In this document: piece after piece, positions 11,456 through 21,788 of the stretch
How positions within the stretch are numbered: position 1 is the stretch's first letter
Layout of the letters: each line of letters begins with the position of its first letter
Assembly (NCBI GenBank): GCA_015680685.1
Contig: MNCI01001420.1
Span: forward strand, 143,995-207,994
Direction: 5' to 3'
Length of the DNA: 64,000 bases
From: Gnetum montanum
Taxonomy: Eukaryota; Streptophyta; Gnetopsida; Gnetales; Gnetaceae
Notes under the pieces: generated by a model
What the model was told of the DNA's origin: nothing
What the model saw: the letters and a program-made list of their open reading frames with translations, nothing else
Databases searched by the model: none
Position numbers and translations under genes: made by a program

Positions 11456-12305
11456 TGATGAATCGTGGTTTGCTAGGCCCCGATATTGGGTACACGATAT
11501 CAGGTACCCAATATTGCAACCTAGATACAATATCGTGATTCCTATGTCAACCTACAAATATAGCATCCAAGCGCACAATGAAGGAGTCTTTTTGGTAAGT
11601 CTTTAGGGTCAAGTATCTTTATCAGTTTTTAATTAGTTTTCAATTCTTTTCCCAAGTGCATACTTACAATGTGATGTTTGTAATTATATGGAACCTTTGT
11701 TCGAGTGTGACGTACTTGAACACGCACATAATCAGCAATAAAGATCAAGATTACTCCATCATTTCAACATTCACTTAGCTTTTAATTATTTAATTATTAA
11801 TTATTAATTATTATTTTCTTAGTCAATATTTCTTTTATCATCATTTACTATTCCTATTGTTAACGTGGAATGAGCATGTTTTAATCATGAACATTTAAGT
11901 GTAACTATATGGCAACCCAGTACCATATCTAGTAATTCTTTGAGTAATGTGCATTTAGTAATCCCAAAAGTAGTACACGAAGTTCAAGATGCATACAGAT
12001 AATTAGGACGGATACTCATCGCACTTAGGCTAGCTTAGATTTTACTTCCTATTGCTTATTAGTTTACTCAAGTGTTTCTCATTATCTCTAAGAGTAGCAT
12101 AGTATTAAAAATCACATCATACACCTTACTCTAGACTAAATCATACGTGACAAAGCAAATACTAGTCCAAGTGAAAAGATAACAAACTACGATCAACGTA
12201 CAACTATCTAGGTACCACAACTAGTTTGTCTGCGGAGTTTGACCAAATCTCGCATACATGCTCATATTCATATGGTTGGGCATAAGGGTACCTCGCCGCT
12301 CATCA
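11456..12305 (+). repeat. 3' LTR of element B
   Basis: The repeat is 850 bp, from TGATGAATCG to CTCATCA. Its first 85 bases carry GATATTG/GATATC palindromes. A CAATAAAGATC polyadenylation-type signal lies near 11741, and a conserved TACCTCGCCGCTCATCA edge marks the end. The 5' partner is outside the window. Confidence 0.9.
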
Positions 12306-12499
12306 CATACCAACTATTTTAGGCCATAATAAGCAAGGAAAACAATAGAAGACCATAAGTAACTAAAAGATATAACACTTAAGGGGTTCCTTTTTTGCAA
12401 ATTTTTCTAACTCTATAAGAACTTAAGCTAACCAAGGGTATGAGTAAGGTAGCGAACTCTTAAGAACTGGTGTGAACATTTTAATAATTTCATACCTTG

Positions 12500-12890
12500 G
12501 TTGATTGCATATGCTCCCAAGGAGACCACTAGAGGGACCTTCACAACATGTAAGCTATAAAGATGCAACTCCAAGCGTTTCCATTATGGCCCACACTAAC
12601 CATCAGCGATGAATGGAACCTAGGAGAAACGTACCAATTCTGGTGAAATAAAGAGGCTGATGCAACAATTAAAATCGAAAAAGTCTCTATGCCATACTCA
12701 ATAGAGAGCACATATGAAAAAAGAAGACAAGGACAGAAAAGGAGACACTGTGGTTTGGAGCTTGAACAAAGGACAAAAAAATTCAGGTGCTCTTGAACAA
12801 ATATCAATTCTAGAAGCCTAAAATTAAAGGAAAGAAGCCAATGGAAGAGCCTCCATCACTTGAAATACAAACTACATCGAGCGACTTCAA
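12500..12890 (+). pseudogene. Accessory ORF remnant of element B2, internally deleted
   Basis: A conserved N-terminal block is readable around 12565-12720, with ISDEWNLGETYQFW (compare REWYLGKTYQFW in B and GEWYLRETYLFW in F). It is followed after about 100 bases by a C-terminal type segment with KKPMEEP near 12830-12860. The coiled-coil middle is missing. Stops are present, so this is a dead fragment. Confidence 0.55.
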
Positions 12891-13047
12891 ATTTTTTTTT
12901 ATCATGTAACTGTGTCATTTTTGTAAACACCACTGCGGCACTCAAAGTCAGTCAGTAGTTAAAATCAATCAATAATTTCGTACCTTCCCAATTTTGTAAA
13001 GAAAGCTCAATCCTATCCTACATCGCTTTTAGTCAATTGTGGGGGTA

Positions 13048-14043
13048 TGATAAATCATCAATTGGTTGAGATATCGTAGATGCTACATCGCATCGGCATT
13101 GTAACATCCCTATCGATGCATCTCAGTTGGCTACTATGTTTCATCTACAATGTTGTAGATGCGATGTCCCATATGTTTGATAAAGTCAATCTTTGTCCAC
13201 CTATGATGTCATATATTTGATATCGTAGCACATGCTATGTCATCATAGATATGATATCATGAAATGTATGCAGCCTATAAATACAACACGTGGGTGCATA
13301 TATATGCATAAGTTTCATTCCATCCTTAGGTAGATTCTTGCAATTTCATTTCGTAGTTTTAACGATAAACAACAAATATCCGAAATGTGGTGTTGAGCAG
13401 TTGTATGAATTCTTTATTCGAGTGAAGTATATTTGGGCACAATTCATGATCATAAATACAGATCGAGATTTCTTTTTATCATTGCAGCATCCACTTAGTT
13501 TTACTGTTTTATTTAGCATAGTTTTTACTATTTTTTTAGTTTAATCATTCACATTTCCAAGTACTTTACTTGTTCATTAGAAAAGCGAAATGAGTATGAC
13601 TAATTTTGAGCATTTAAGTGTAATCGTTTGGTAATCCCATTAGTGTTATAGCTTGGTTTGCCTAATAGCATAATGCTTGGTAACTCAGTAATGGTTATGT
13701 GAGCCCAAGACGTGTACAGTAAGCCAAGACCAAATGCTTATCGCTTTAGGCTAGAGTAGATTTACATTACAATCATTACTTAGACTTAGGATTAAATTTC
13801 ATTTCCAATTATGTTTATTGCTAGGAGTAAAATAAGCCTAACAACATCAATTATCATATGCCTCACTTTGGACTAAACTATATGTGACAAAGCTACCACT
13901 AATTCAAGTGGGAAGACAATGTCCTGCAATCAATGCTTAACAATCTAGATGCCATAACTAGTCTCATCCATGAAATTCAACCACATCATGTGTGAACGCT
14001 TATGATTTGTATGGTTTGAAGTAGGGGTACCTACTGCTCATCA
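13048..14043 (+). repeat. 3' LTR of element B2
   Basis: The repeat is 996 bp, beginning TGATAAATCATC after a polypurine tract and ending in CTCATCA. The U3 part contains many short ATCGATGCAT and GATATCAT type palindromes. Its partner is not visible. Confidence 0.8.
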
Positions 14044-14418
14044 ATCATGATAAACATCAACATGATAAGGCTAAGTAATTAAAATAAGATACTAAATCAT
14101 GCCTTAGGCTATATAGGTTCAATATTTTATGATAATATTAAGGTCCAAATGAGCCTATATGCATATATGTGCCTCAAAAAATGCAAAACTATTCTTCCCT
14201 TACCCTATCTTGAATTTTAAGAAAAATGTCTAGGTCATAAGAAGTAAAATGACGCATGGTAATGTTGATGATGACGTTAACATCACTACGTCACCACATC
14301 ACTGACCTAGTCTAAAATTCAAACTCCTAAATGTGCAAAACAAGAGTCTAGTGACATCCCAAAGCCCAAGTATAACACCTAGTCAACCTCAATAAACATG
14401 TCAAACTTATATACGAAC
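14044..14418. other. Flanking DNA between elements B2 and D
   Basis: No gene or transposon end is recognised here. Before element D inserted, this stretch joined the sequence that now starts at 37960. The last five bases (CGAAC) pair with TGAAC at 37955-37959 as a target-site duplication with one C/T change. Confidence 0.6.
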
Positions 14419-15188
14419 TGATGAGCTGTGATATCGCATCAGCCATGATATCGCAACCCATCACCAGTTCTATAAATAAGAGTCGGCTTTCCCTTGTTCA
14501 CTCATCCAGATCTAGACCCTTAGCTAAACTCTGGCAATTTTACCATTCCATTGATAGAATAATTTCCATGTGCCTACAGTAGGAGTTTCAAAGTAAACAG
14601 ATCTTTATTCAAGCAAATTGTGCTTGAGCACACATTTGTGTACGGCAATAAAGACAAACTTTTTGGTAAACCTTGCAGTACATGGACTAAGCTAAATAGG
14701 ACTTAATTCCTGTTGAATGTTTAAATGCTTTCTTAGATAATTAATCTCTCTCAACCCTTTACTCTCCTAGTTAAGTGCATTCAATACGACCGCTTCGAGC
14801 ACATGTGTAACGCTTGGTAACCTAGTAACGAGTAACGTTTGGTAATCCCAGTAGCGTTGCACTGGTTCAAGGTGTGTGCGACAAGTGGGAACGAATACTA
14901 GTGCTAGCACGATTAAAACTTAGTTAGCGAGCAGTTAGTCACTTAGTCTCTTCACCCTTCCCTACTAGCATAGGCGTTAAAAAGATAAAAAGTTATAAAA
15001 ATCATATACCTCAGACTTGCTTAACCATATAAGAGTGACAATACAAGTAAGTCTGGGAAGACAACGATTGATTAACCTTAAGTGTTCCATTAGGGCGCAT
15101 AAGCACTTAGTCCTTGGAGTTCAACCGGATCACACGTGAGACGCTCATATTCGTATGGTTGAGTGTAGGGGTACCTCGCCACTCATCA
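14419..15188 (+). repeat. 5' LTR of element D
   Basis: The repeat is 770 bp, TGATGAGCTG to CTCATCA, matching 37169-37954. GATATCGC palindromes lie at 14430-14458, TATAAATA at 14471-14478, and a CAATAAAGAC polyadenylation-type signal near 14647. Confidence 0.95.
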
Positions 15189-15189
15189 T

Positions 15190-15207
15190 TGGCATTGTTG
15201 TTGAGGA
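15190..15207 (+). other. Primer-binding site of element D, decayed
   Basis: It reads TGGCATTGTTGTTGAGGA, one base after the LTR. It agrees with the tRNA-Asp complement at 12 of 18 positions. All six differences are C to T or G to A. Confidence 0.7.
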
Positions 15208-15333
15208 CTTAGTTGTTTGTGCGCTACGTAGAACATAGGAAATCATTCATATCATTGGGAGCTAAAACGAACCCTTAGGGTTAATCAAGAGAAAAATAAC
15301 ATAATGGTAAATAGCACACCGAACAAGACTAAA

Positions 15334-17700
15334 ATGTCTTCTTCTTCGAACAAAAGCACTTCACCGCCTAGGACCAACACTAGAGACAGTCGGCAACACA
15401 ACACACATAACCAAGAACTGTCAGTTCCTCAACAATTCAGTGTGGTATATATTCATCGTGATGAATATATACCCAACTTTACCTTTGTCTTCCATCAAGA
15501 TGAACAATTGCATTGGAGAAACTTGGAGGGTAACATAGTGTTGCCTCCAGACAGAGCAGCCCCCAACATGCTCCTTCATGCCCTTGCACGCATAGGCATG
15601 TCACAATTATATGTTGAGTACATTGCATGTGATTACAATGCAAGGGACTACCATCCCACAGAAGCGCAACGTCAATGGAACTTGCAGCAGAAGAGTTACC
15701 ACACATCATTGAAGGGCAAAGGACCCCATAATGCTTTGCCTATCATAAGAAAAATTAAGGGTGGTGAACCTATTTCAATAGGTTCTCCACAAAATGATGT
15801 TCCCCCTCCTAACGATGGTGAGGAGGTGGTGTATCAGAACCTGCACTCTACGATTCACAACCCTAGCTCTAATCCCCACGAAGACCAAGTGTTCAACGAG
15901 GGAATACAAACAAAAGATAAGGGTGAGCATTCTGATCATCATCATGATTGAAACTGAGACCACCAAAGAAAAGGTAGGAAACATCGTCATGGCGATGGTT
16001 CTCCTTCTTCTTCAGCTTCATCGTCACATTCACCCTCTCCTTCAACATCAGGACGCAATCATAAGGAACCTAACCGTGAGGATAAGGGTAAGAAAAATGA
16101 GAGACCTCAACGAGAGAGTCGAGAGGCAGGATGAGGGCACTCTAGAGAATCAAGGCATGGAAGAAGGGAAAGTAGGGAACTGCGTAGACATCATAGACGC
16201 TATGAGAGAAATGACCACGAAGAACCCCTACTTGCAACCCAAAGCATGTTAGACATTACGGAGGTCGTTAGAATACCTACAAGGCACCAGAAAGATAGCA
16301 GGATCAAGAGATTAGACATGAATAATATCTCATGATTTGAGGGGGGATACAATGCTGATCCTCAGAACCATTTACAGGCATTTCACGATGCATGTGCCTT
16401 GCAGAATATTGAGAATAAGTGGCAAAAATTAAATTCGTTCCCAAGGACACTGGTAAAAGAAGCGGAAAGCTGGTATCGGTCCTTAGAACCGGAATCCATT
16501 CGAAGGTGGAGTACAATGCTAGAACTATTTAATGATAAGTACCAAACATACTCCCAAGTGTCCAACCTACAAAAGAAAATCCAAGGATGGAAGCAAGGAA
16601 CTCATGAACCCTTGGATGCTACCATGGGCCAATATTATGCATAGTTACATCGTTGCCCAAGCCATGGTTACTCACAGCAGGATCAACTACGCCATCTCGT
16701 AGATGGACTTAGGCATGAAACAAAGAGAACCCTTGGAACATACGCCCAAGGGGAATTATCAGATCCTAGGTCCCATCAAATCCATAGATTGTTGGAGTAA
16801 GTAGCTAAGGAAGAAGGAGAGCTACATAAGAGAGAAAGTGCGGAGGAGTATAACCATGATCCTTCCCTCCAAAAAAGAGGAGTAAGATTCTGTGAGGAGG
16901 AGGATGAGTCACCACTTGAAGAGTTGGTGAATAGAAAAACCTTGTCACTCCAAAAATTAACAAAAGTGTCGGCTAAGGTAGATCAAATGTGGGACTCATT
17001 AGATAGTAGATTTGAAACTGTTCTAAAAATCATAGAGGAGTCTAAGGTGCGAAGTAGTGACCATGATAAAAAGAAAAGGAGGGATTTGACCCATGCACGT
17101 AACAAAGGTAAGGGTAAAACGACCATCACTGAAGAGGTTGTGGATTCTGATATGAATAATGATAGTGGATGTGAGATATGCCAGTATGACCATCCTAAGG
17201 GATGTTGCCCAATAATCTCACATCTACAACAGTCTGGGGTGTATGCACTTAATCCACAACTTAACAAACGGCAAGCACCCCAACGGTTACCTTATCCCCA
17301 AGGTAACCTGAGGCAATTCCACCAACCGCTAATTTATTATCCAAGTGGAACTCCACTACAACCTATTGAGCAACACCAGCAGTGGCAATACCCATAGTTA
17401 TGAGGGATGCCACCGCCTAGGCAACAATACCCTTACCGAAAACCGAATTCATATGGCTACTACGTGTAGCAGCCAATCTCTCCAAGTGACTCTATTGGTC
17501 ATGAAACCCCACAATGTCACTACCAAGCTCGGGAGTACTATAGGACTCCTTCTCCTAGGAGAGACACATCACATGCATACCATCCTCCAAATCCACCCAC
17601 AACTCTTACACCAATAGCTCCACTACCACCCGTTCCAACAATGCAAGGGGTATTCCCCACTCAATCGCAATAACCCAATGTCACAAGGGCTTCGAATCCT
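15334..17700 (+). pseudogene. Element D gag pseudogene
   Basis: The ATG at 15334 matches the starts in A and G; an in-frame ATG at 15304 is also possible. The N-terminal domain contains HQDEQLHWRN and NIVLPPDR (15494-15560). A Ser/His/Asp-rich linker follows, then the capsid-like region with GGYNADPQNHLQAFHDAC (16342-16395, after a stop), the DQLRHLVDGLRHE helix (16682-16722), a MWDSLDSRFETVLKI segment (16987-17030) and the zinc knuckle CEICQYDHPKGCC (17170-17210). The tail is Pro/Gln-rich. Frameshifts occur near 15950 and again before 16399, and several stops are present. Confidence 0.82.
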
Positions 17701-17868
17701 CAAACCGTAGTTGGTTCTGACAATCTTATGCCAAAAAGACCTTTCTTCAGAATCAAAAATCCAACTAAGCCGTCACCATCACAAGCAGTTGAACATCTAA
17801 ACACCTCCATACCAAATAAGGTTTTGGGACCTCCTTTAACCTAAAAATCGAGCTTAACGCACAAAGTT

Positions 17869-18330
17869 ATGTTAACACATGTTGTTACTGACTGGATTAA
17901 CGTGGGCCACATTCTCAGGAAATTCTCTGATCCTGGAAGCCCTCTAATCTATCTCCAAGTCGCTGGGAATGAACCATGTAAAGCTCTTATGGACTCAGGT
18001 TCCAGAGTCAACCTAATATCACAGGAGATGTACAAAGCCTGGAACCTACCTTCACTAAGGAAGAGTAACATTCAACTAGAGCTGGCCGACCAGTCCATCA
18101 CCATCCCCTTGGGACTAGTGGAGGACATCGTTACGACTATGTGTGGTTGGTCATGTCCAGCTGATTTCCTAGTGATACAAGTAAACAACAGTAAGGGGGA
18201 CTTCCATGGAAAGAGCATGGCCAAGTACTATAGATGCACGCCTAGGAATCCATGACCTTTCCCTGGAAATATCCAAGAAGAACACTTTTGGAAAGATCGA
18301 GAAGAAGAAAGTTCCATGCATTGCATACAG
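17869..18330 (+). pseudogene. Element D protease domain
   Basis: The readable stretch keeps the retropepsin-type loop LMDSGSRVNLIS near 17986-18021, so the D-S-G triad is intact here, unlike in A, F and G. ITIPLGLVEDI follows at 18098-18130. A frame change near 18205 splits the GRAWPSTIDA block from the rest. The domain would cut the Gag-Pol polyprotein. Confidence 0.78.
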
Positions 18331-18599
18331 TGACACAGGGTACCATTGCGTGCAGAAATCATGGGTTATGCGAAGTTTAGCATTGCCTACATGCAATCGG
18401 TGTGCACAAGAAATTAATATACAAAGGTGCATGTATACAGCAGCCACATGACAACAGGACACCCAGTGGTTGATGGCTGATCAAGAGAGAAACTTGATAA
18501 CATGCATAGAATTAACTGAGAGAATAACTAGTGCTTACATTGGAAGCATAGACACACTTGAGCAAGTCCGTTGCCAACTTCCAAACCTTAGCCTCGAAA

Positions 18600-20220
18600 A
18601 CATCAACTGGTGGAAGTTGGAAATTCCTTAGAGATTAAACAAGAGCCCCTTGATTTGAAACCATTGCCCACCAGTCTGGAGTATATGATCCTCGAAAATG
18701 GAAAACCAGTGATCATCAACGCAAAACATGTTCCCAAACAAAAAGAAAGACTGTTGAAAGTGATAAAAAAGTGGTCCCAAGCCTTTGCCTGGTCATACCC
18801 CAAGTTAACTGGAATAGACCCTAGGATATGCTAGCATAGGATTTACACGAACCCCTCCATGAAACCTTGAAAATAACCATAGAGGCAATTGAACCCAAAA
18901 TTGAAACAAATAGTAAAAGAAGAGATAGAACAGCTTCTTAAGGCTGGGTTCATATATCTCATCGCTAATAGTGAATGGGTTAGTCCTCTAGTGATCATGC
19001 CTAAGAAGGAAGGCAAATGGAGGGTGTATAGATTTTAGGCTGCTAAACATGGCAACATTCAAGGATCATTTCCCGTTGCCATTTATTGACCAAGTCTTAT
19101 ACACTATAGCAGGGCATCACTATTATAGTTTTCTGGATGGGTATAGTGGATATAACCAAATACGGATAACACCAGAAGATCAAGCCAAAACAACATTTAC
19201 CAGTTCTTGGGAAACATTTACATATAAACAAATGTCATTTGGCTTGTGCAATGCTCCTGCCATGTTTCAACGATTAGTTCTAAGCATATTCCAACAGCAT
19301 ATAGGAAACAAAGTAGAAGCCTTCATGGATAACTTTTCCACTTATGGGAAAAGCTTTGATCAAGCCCTGGACCGATTAGAGCAAGTGCTAAAATGATGTG
19401 TAGAAACCAACTTAAGGCTCAACTAGCAGAAAAGCCATTTGATGGTCCAAGAGAGCATAGTACTTGGGCATAAGATTTTACATTCAGGAATAGAGGTAGA
19501 CCCAGAGAAAGTTAGGGTCATCCAAGGAATCACCTGACAACCAGAAACTATGAAAAACATTCGGTCATTCCTTGGACACACTGGCTACTATAGGAGATTC
19601 ATTGAAAACTTCTCCAAGATTTCCAAACCGTTGGTAGAATTAATGAAGAAGGATGCACCATTCGAATGGACCAGGGAATGTGAACAAGCATTCCAAACTC
19701 TAAAACAAAGGCTTGTAGAAAATCCCATTCTACAAGACCCTGACTAGTCCAGACTATTCCATATAATGACTGACGCATCCAATTATGCCTTAGGAACTAT
19801 GCTTACATAGTTAGATGACAGAAAACATCCTTATTACATCCACTGTGCAAGTAAGAGTATCGCCAGCGCACAACTTAACTACACAACTACAGAAAAAAAT
19901 TAATGGCTGTAGTGTTTGCACTGGATAAGTTTAGGCACTATGTGTTAGGCTACAAAGTTTATATTCATATGGATCATAGTGCAATTAGGTTCCTCATGAA
20001 CAAGCCAACGGTTAGCCCTCGTATTATACGTTGGCTGGTAATCCTACAAGAGTTTGATCTAACGATGATAGATCGAAAGGGCACCAAGAACATAGTTGCA
20101 GATCACTTATCTCGGTTGCACTGGGACAACCAAGAGAATGAATACACCATATTCGATCATTTTCCATATGAAGCCCTCTTTGCTGGTGTAGTGAATAACC
20201 AACCCATGGGAACAAATTAG
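18600..20220 (+). pseudogene. Element D reverse transcriptase and RNase H
   Basis: The region starts with the conserved linker (YMILENGKPVIINA). The RT domain runs from about 18900: EEIEQLLKAGFIY, NSEWVSPLVIMPKK, then after a frameshift FLDGYSGYNQIRI (19129-19170), SFGLCNAPAMFQR (19237-19275) and the catalytic strand FMDNFSTYG near 19322. The second catalytic aspartate is changed to Asn (FMDD in F and G). The connection [21 protein letters not shown] follows at 19570-19630. The RNase H part has MTDASN (19765), MAVVFALDKFRHY (19903-19940) and a final ADHLSRL (20098-20120). Multiple stops occur, so no active enzyme is expected. Confidence 0.85.
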
Positions 20221-20349
20221 TATAGTAGCATTCTTACCTATCTCCTTTCCCAAAAAACACCACAAGAGCTAAACTTTAGGAAGAAACAATAGTTTCTTCA
20301 CAGAGCCAAGTACTTCATGGAGATCAATGGATAACTTTACAAAGTTTGT

Positions 20350-20647
20350 CCTTATGGCTTGGTTCAATGGTGTGTGCCCAATGTGGACCAACTAAGAGTT
20401 CTCCAGGATGCTCATGAGGGCCCTTGTGGGGGTCACTATGCAAGGAGACAAATGGCTATTAAGATCCTGCTTGCAGCATATTACTGGCCAACACTATTTT
20501 GGGATACCCATCAATTTGTCCAATCCTGTGAGTGCTGTCAACGTGATGGAGGAATGACTGCAAGAATGGAGGGTCCGCAACAATGGATTCAACCTTTGAA
20601 ACCTTTCAACATTTGGGGAATAGATTTTATGGGGTCCATTACACTGA
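20350..20647 (+). pseudogene. Element D integrase, N-terminal zinc-binding part
   Basis: The HHCC module is visible as HEGPCGGHY (20412-20438) and CECCQRDG (20528-20551). The frame continues into NIWGIDFMG near 20608 and is cut at 20647 by element F. It resumes at 34373. The insertion point is ACTGA before the break and ACCAA after it, next to TGTCCAATGG as in the uninterrupted element G (63679-63695). Confidence 0.85.
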
Positions 20648-21547
20648 TGATGAGCGGCTAGGTACCCCTACGTCCAACCATACAAATCACGGGCGTTCAC
20701 ATGCGACTCGGTCAAATTTTGTAGACTATAAGCACTTAACATACACCAGACCCTAACCAGCGAAACCTTGGGTTAGAATGGTCGTTGTCTTCCTAATCTC
20801 ACTTGTGATGTTCTGCTTGCAATGGTTAAGTGAGATTAAGGCTAATTATTTTTATAGCTTTTACTTTATCTTTTGGCGTCTAATTATCTTGGAAAGTAAG
20901 GCTAGAGTATTAAGTAATCTAAGACTATCTTAATCTAGATCTTAGCTACTCCTAGCATAAGTATCTAATTCCATCTTCCGGGCACATTCTGAGCATCCCC
21001 TAAACACTACTGGGTTACCAGACGTTAAGCATCACTGGGTTACCAAGTGTTGGCTTTACGTTCGAGATGGTTGTACTTATTGTCTTTACGAACTTGTAAG
21101 AGAGCGAAAGCGATTAAAATAACAATAACAGGAACTTCAGTAACTATCAAAGCATAAACATATTAAACTAATGAATGCAATAAATGACTAAGTCCAAATG
21201 CTGCAAGGAATGCTTGAAGAGTTCATCCTTATTGTTGTTCACGCCAATGAGCTCAGATACATCAATGCTCAAATAAAGAGCTAATCACTTTTCTACACCT
21301 ACTGCGGGCACTTGGAAAATATTCTATCTCCAGTGGGAACAAACTGCAAGAGCTTTGCTACAACTAACTAAAAGGTACCTAAATGAGGCAAAAGGCCCTC
21401 TTATTTATAGGTCGAAATAGGCTCTGCATAAATGGGGCCACATCGATGCATGGAAGGCTACGTCAACGGGGCCGCATTGACGCGACCACGTATACGCAAT
21501 CTCGTATATGCAGCCTAGTCGATGCATCGACTAATGACACTTCATCA
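20648..21547 (-). repeat. 3' LTR of element F
   Basis: The repeat is 900 bp, TGATGA...TCATCA, matching 33492-34372. Its U3 edge (minus strand start, about 21430-21547) carries GTCGATGCATCGAC-type palindromes instead of GATATC. TATAAATAAGAGG (minus) lies near 21398-21410. Confidence 0.93.
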
Positions 21548-21560
21548 TACCCCCATGACT
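21548..21560 (-). other. Polypurine tract of element F
   Basis: On the minus strand this reads AGTCATGGGGGTA and abuts the 3' LTR. Confidence 0.85.
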
Positions 21561-21788
21561 GAGTAAAAACTCGTCCTCGAGTTACTCTACAATTTGCAAG
21601 GTATGGGCTTTTATTTACAATGCACATGACTTACCACGCACATGACACAACATCAATTTTGACCAAGTGCCCGAGTTAAAGAGAAGGACAAGTTACAAAA
21701 AAGGTGGTGTTTAGAGAAACAATTCAACACCTTGCTAGTCCTGGAGTCTCTGCCATGTATAATGATGCACAAAAATGGTTGGAGAAGA

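Larger units (their letters stand above)
6380..12305 (+). mobile_element. Element B: 3' part of an LTR retrotransposon with accessory ORF
   Basis: Only the region from the end of the gag/pol reading frame to the 3' LTR is in the window, because element A is inserted at its left side. It holds a gag/pol tail, a 2-kb spacer with a promoter-like module, the accessory ORF, a polypurine tract and the 3' LTR. The spacer and ORF ends match element E (50403-51660, 51842-51960 and 52040-52435), so B and E belong to one family. Whether B ever had pol cannot be seen. It is inserted in the older fragment B2. Confidence 0.82.
12306..14043 (+). mobile_element. Element B2: older retroelement fragment that received element B
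   Basis: After the end of B the sequence runs through a remnant of the accessory ORF, a polypurine tract (AATTGTGGGGGTA, 13035-13047) and a 3' LTR. The 5' part lies beyond B and A, outside the window. It has the same architecture as B, E and F but is more diverged. Confidence 0.72.
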
